Shown: positions 62,410 through 64,000 of the stretch, piece by piece
How positions within the stretch are numbered: position 1 is the stretch's first letter
How the letters are laid out: the number at the start of each line of letters is the position of its first letter
Source: Sugiyamaella lignohabitans
Taxonomy: Eukaryota > Ascomycota > Dipodascomycetes > Dipodascales > Trichomonascaceae
Reading direction: 5' to 3'
Length of the DNA stretch: 64,000 bases
Assembly: GCF_001640025.1 (NCBI RefSeq)
Contig: NC_031672.1
Span: 5,704,001-5,768,000 of the forward strand
The notes under the pieces: model-generated
The model's database searches: none
Told to the model about the DNA's origin: nothing
Seen by the model: only the letters and a program-made list of their open reading frames with translations
Position numbers and translations under genes: made by a program

Positions 62410-63768
62410 TCAGCCCTGCGACGTCACCAGCTCGGACGACTTTTCTTCGTTGATAGCGACAGGTTCGGTCTGGGAATGGCCGTCGTTGTTTTCTTGTTTT
62501 GTTTCGACACTGGGTTCGCCAGCCTCCTTTTTAGTAGCCTCCCCTGTTGCGACTACGTCCTTAGTGTCCACCTTTGTTTCTAACTTGGATTCTTCTTTAA
62601 CGTCTTTGCTGCCATTTGCTTCAGTAGCAGACTTGGCGTTGTCCTGCTTAGTCTCTGTTTTTGTCTCGTCCTTGACAGTGGAACTATTTTCAGGTACAAC
62701 CGATGACTCCTTGCTCTCGCTCTTGGAACCATTGGTTCTGGCGAAAGCACCAGTCTCACCAGCCATGCTTGTCCATTTATCTAAGAGAGCGAGAGATCTG
62801 CCCTGGAAATTGAACTTGGATTCCAGAGGAATCTTTTCTGCAGGGAGATTTAAAATGGCCTTGAGAACCTTATTGACCTTGGTTTGGCGTACTACTGACA
62901 ATTCTAAGTTGGGGATTTCTTCTAACTTGCGTAGATATTCTGATAGCGCGGGCATATCGCTATCTTGAGGAGGCTCCTTCCCAAGAAAGCCCTTTTGTAG
63001 TTTGTGGCGAATCAAGAAAGTGAGCTTACCACGTGCTTCTGAATTTTTAGACAGTTCTTTCGAAGACGGTGTGGAAGTAGATTTAGTTGATGTAGATACT
63101 GTCTTTGGGGTGGATGGTTTCTTAGCGGTATTAGCAGCATTGATCTTGGACTCGACTAGTTTAGCCTTTTTGGCGTCTGTTGATGACAACGCGGAATCGC
63201 CCTCTACAGCGGATTTTCTCTTTTTCACCGATGCAGTCGACGACTCTGATTCTCCATTAGTTGCCGTCTTCGTACTTGAAGTTGAAGTCTGTGAATCCTT
63301 TTTGGCACCCGATTTCGAACTTGTCTTGGCAGTCTCACCAGTCTCCGATCCACCATTGCTGGCAGCACCGGCCTTTTTCTTGGTCTTCTTGGCCAGTTTC
63401 TCAGCCTGAGCTTGAGCTACTGCCTCATCAGCTGCAACAATATCTTCTAAAGTAGGCTCGGTCTCGGCAAATCGGTATGCCTCAACTAGAGGCTTCTTAT
63501 CCTTCTTAGCCTTAGCAGACCCAAGGTACTTTGTGACAGCTTCTTTGGTCAACAAACTAAGCTCGCCACTAGAAGCCCACATATACTGAGTGTCATTGAA
63601 AAACCTTACGGGCCAGACCTGTTTTTTCGAAGGCTTGAGTGCCAACACATTACTTGGAACATAGTCATTCTCAACAATGAGACCCGGCCATGGAGAATAG
63701 CCCTTCATTTTAGCCAATACCATGACACCCGGGCCATAGGTGGATGAATCTGGCAATTCTTCAGACAT
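62410..63768 (-). CDS. PWWP-domain chromatin protein (Ioc4/Pdp-like)
   Basis: The 452-residue protein begins with a PWWP domain (about 12-80; PWP at 26-28, then QVWPVRFFNDTQYMW), which in relatives binds nucleosomes carrying H3K36 methylation. A Lys/Ala/Ser/Thr-rich linker (about 105-240) holds putative nuclear-localisation stretches (KKTKKK, KKRK). Residues about 240-345 form a helical domain (LTFLIRHKLQ, LRKLEEIPNLEL, VNKVLKAILNLP, LALLDKWTSM) like the TFIIS N-terminal/LEDGF-type fold used for docking elongation factors. An acidic Lys/Glu/Thr-rich tail follows. Saccharomyces Ioc4 (Isw1b complex) and Pdp3 (NuA3b) are the nearest ideas; which one is not settled. The start agrees with the PWWP position. 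Confidence 0.85.
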   Translation of the reverse strand: MSEELPDSSTYGPGVMVLAKMKGYSPWPGLIVENDYVPSNVLALKPSKKQVWPVRFFNDTQYMWASSGELSLLTKEAVTKYLGSAKAKKDKKPLVEAYRFAETEPTLEDIVAADEAVAQAQAEKLAKKTKKKAGAASNGGSETGETAKTSSKSGAKKDSQTSTSSTKTATNGESESSTASVKKRKSAVEGDSALSSTDAKKAKLVESKINAANTAKKPSTPKTVSTSTKSTSTPSSKELSKNSEARGKLTFLIRHKLQKGFLGKEPPQDSDMPALSEYLRKLEEIPNLELSVVRQTKVNKVLKAILNLPAEKIPLESKFNFQGRSLALLDKWTSMAGETGAFARTNGSKSESKESSVVPENSSTVKDETKTETKQDNAKSATEANGSKDVKEESKLETKVDTKDVVATGEATKKEAGEPSVETKQENNDGHSQTEPVAINEEKSSELVTSQG

Positions 63769-64000
63769 TGCTTTGTCGGATTGGGCCCAAATTTAACACG
63801 AAAAACTATAAAAACGCGACAGCAAGGTCTCTACAAGTCCAGCAATCTTAGAAAAAAGGCAGACCTGATGCGGGAAGCAAAACTGACAAAATGTACTTGT
63901 ACCTTCAAAACCCAAAAGCACCTGACCAAAATATCGACTAACGATCGAAAATCTAAGAACCAATCGATATATCCCAGACGTGTAAATCGCACGATCGAGT
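63769..64000. other. Right-edge region upstream of the PWWP gene
   Basis: Promoter-side sequence of the PWWP gene. No other feature is seen before the window ends. Confidence 0.4.

Overview
The window looks like nuclear DNA of an ascomycete yeast (Saccharomycotina). The genes are mostly intronless. The few introns are short, with GTAAGT/GTATGT/GTACGT donors, CTAAC-type branch sites and TAG/CAG acceptors. The genes include yeast families such as NAR1, ZWF1, GNA1, YTP1, XDJ1, MDM10, TOM22, FTR1 and NPC2. A CTG codon sits at a well-conserved leucine of glucose-6-phosphate dehydrogenase (6589-6591), so the CUG-Ser code is unlikely. My best guess is the Trichomonascaceae (Sugiyamaella/Blastobotrys-like), but this is inference only.

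Layout. 1-406: 5' end of a gene for a mitochondrially targeted protein, leaving the window. 1.3-8.5 kb: NAR1, a 2.6 kb stretch without a convincing gene, ZWF1 (one intron) and GNA1. 10.6-22 kb: a GRE2-like reductase, a GH47 mannosidase, GDH1, a 2.5 kb empty stretch and YTP1. 22.7-27 kb: a securin-like protein, an Xdj1-type Hsp40 and MDM10. 27.5-39.2 kb: a transport-rich block with an anion-permease-type MFS carrier, a flavin monooxygenase, TOM22, a secreted aspartic protease, an OPT transporter (one intron) and FTR1. 39.5-54.2 kb: NPC2 and a giant mucin/collagen-like secreted protein that I assemble from three exons (4,377 residues). 55.2-63.8 kb: an unknown protein, a DUF1479 protein, an intron-containing tRNA-Thr(AGT), a GABA/UGA4-type permease (three exons) and a PWWP protein.

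The most striking feature is a dispersed family of GC-rich hairpin elements at 13 loci. Each unit holds a conserved 7-bp hairpin with a variable 3-nt loop and a second hairpin whose stem sequence changes while its pairing is kept. Units are usually paired as inverted repeats. Most loci lie about 25-210 bp downstream of stop codons, often between convergent genes, and one fills most of the ZWF1 intron. They recall the double-hairpin elements and GC clusters of fungal mitochondrial DNA, but here they lie among nuclear genes. None was seen in 24.0-39.2 kb or 40.8-62.1 kb.

Pathway links: ZWF1 and GDH1 are the NADPH source and an NADPH user. GNA1 (UDP-GlcNAc for chitin and N-glycans), GH47 (N-glycan trimming) and the mucin relate to the cell surface. 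MDM10, TOM22, XDJ1 and the left-edge gene relate to mitochondrial biogenesis. FTR1 carries three upstream ATCAGATAA iron-GATA sites, and the UGA4-like permease has a GATAAG cluster.
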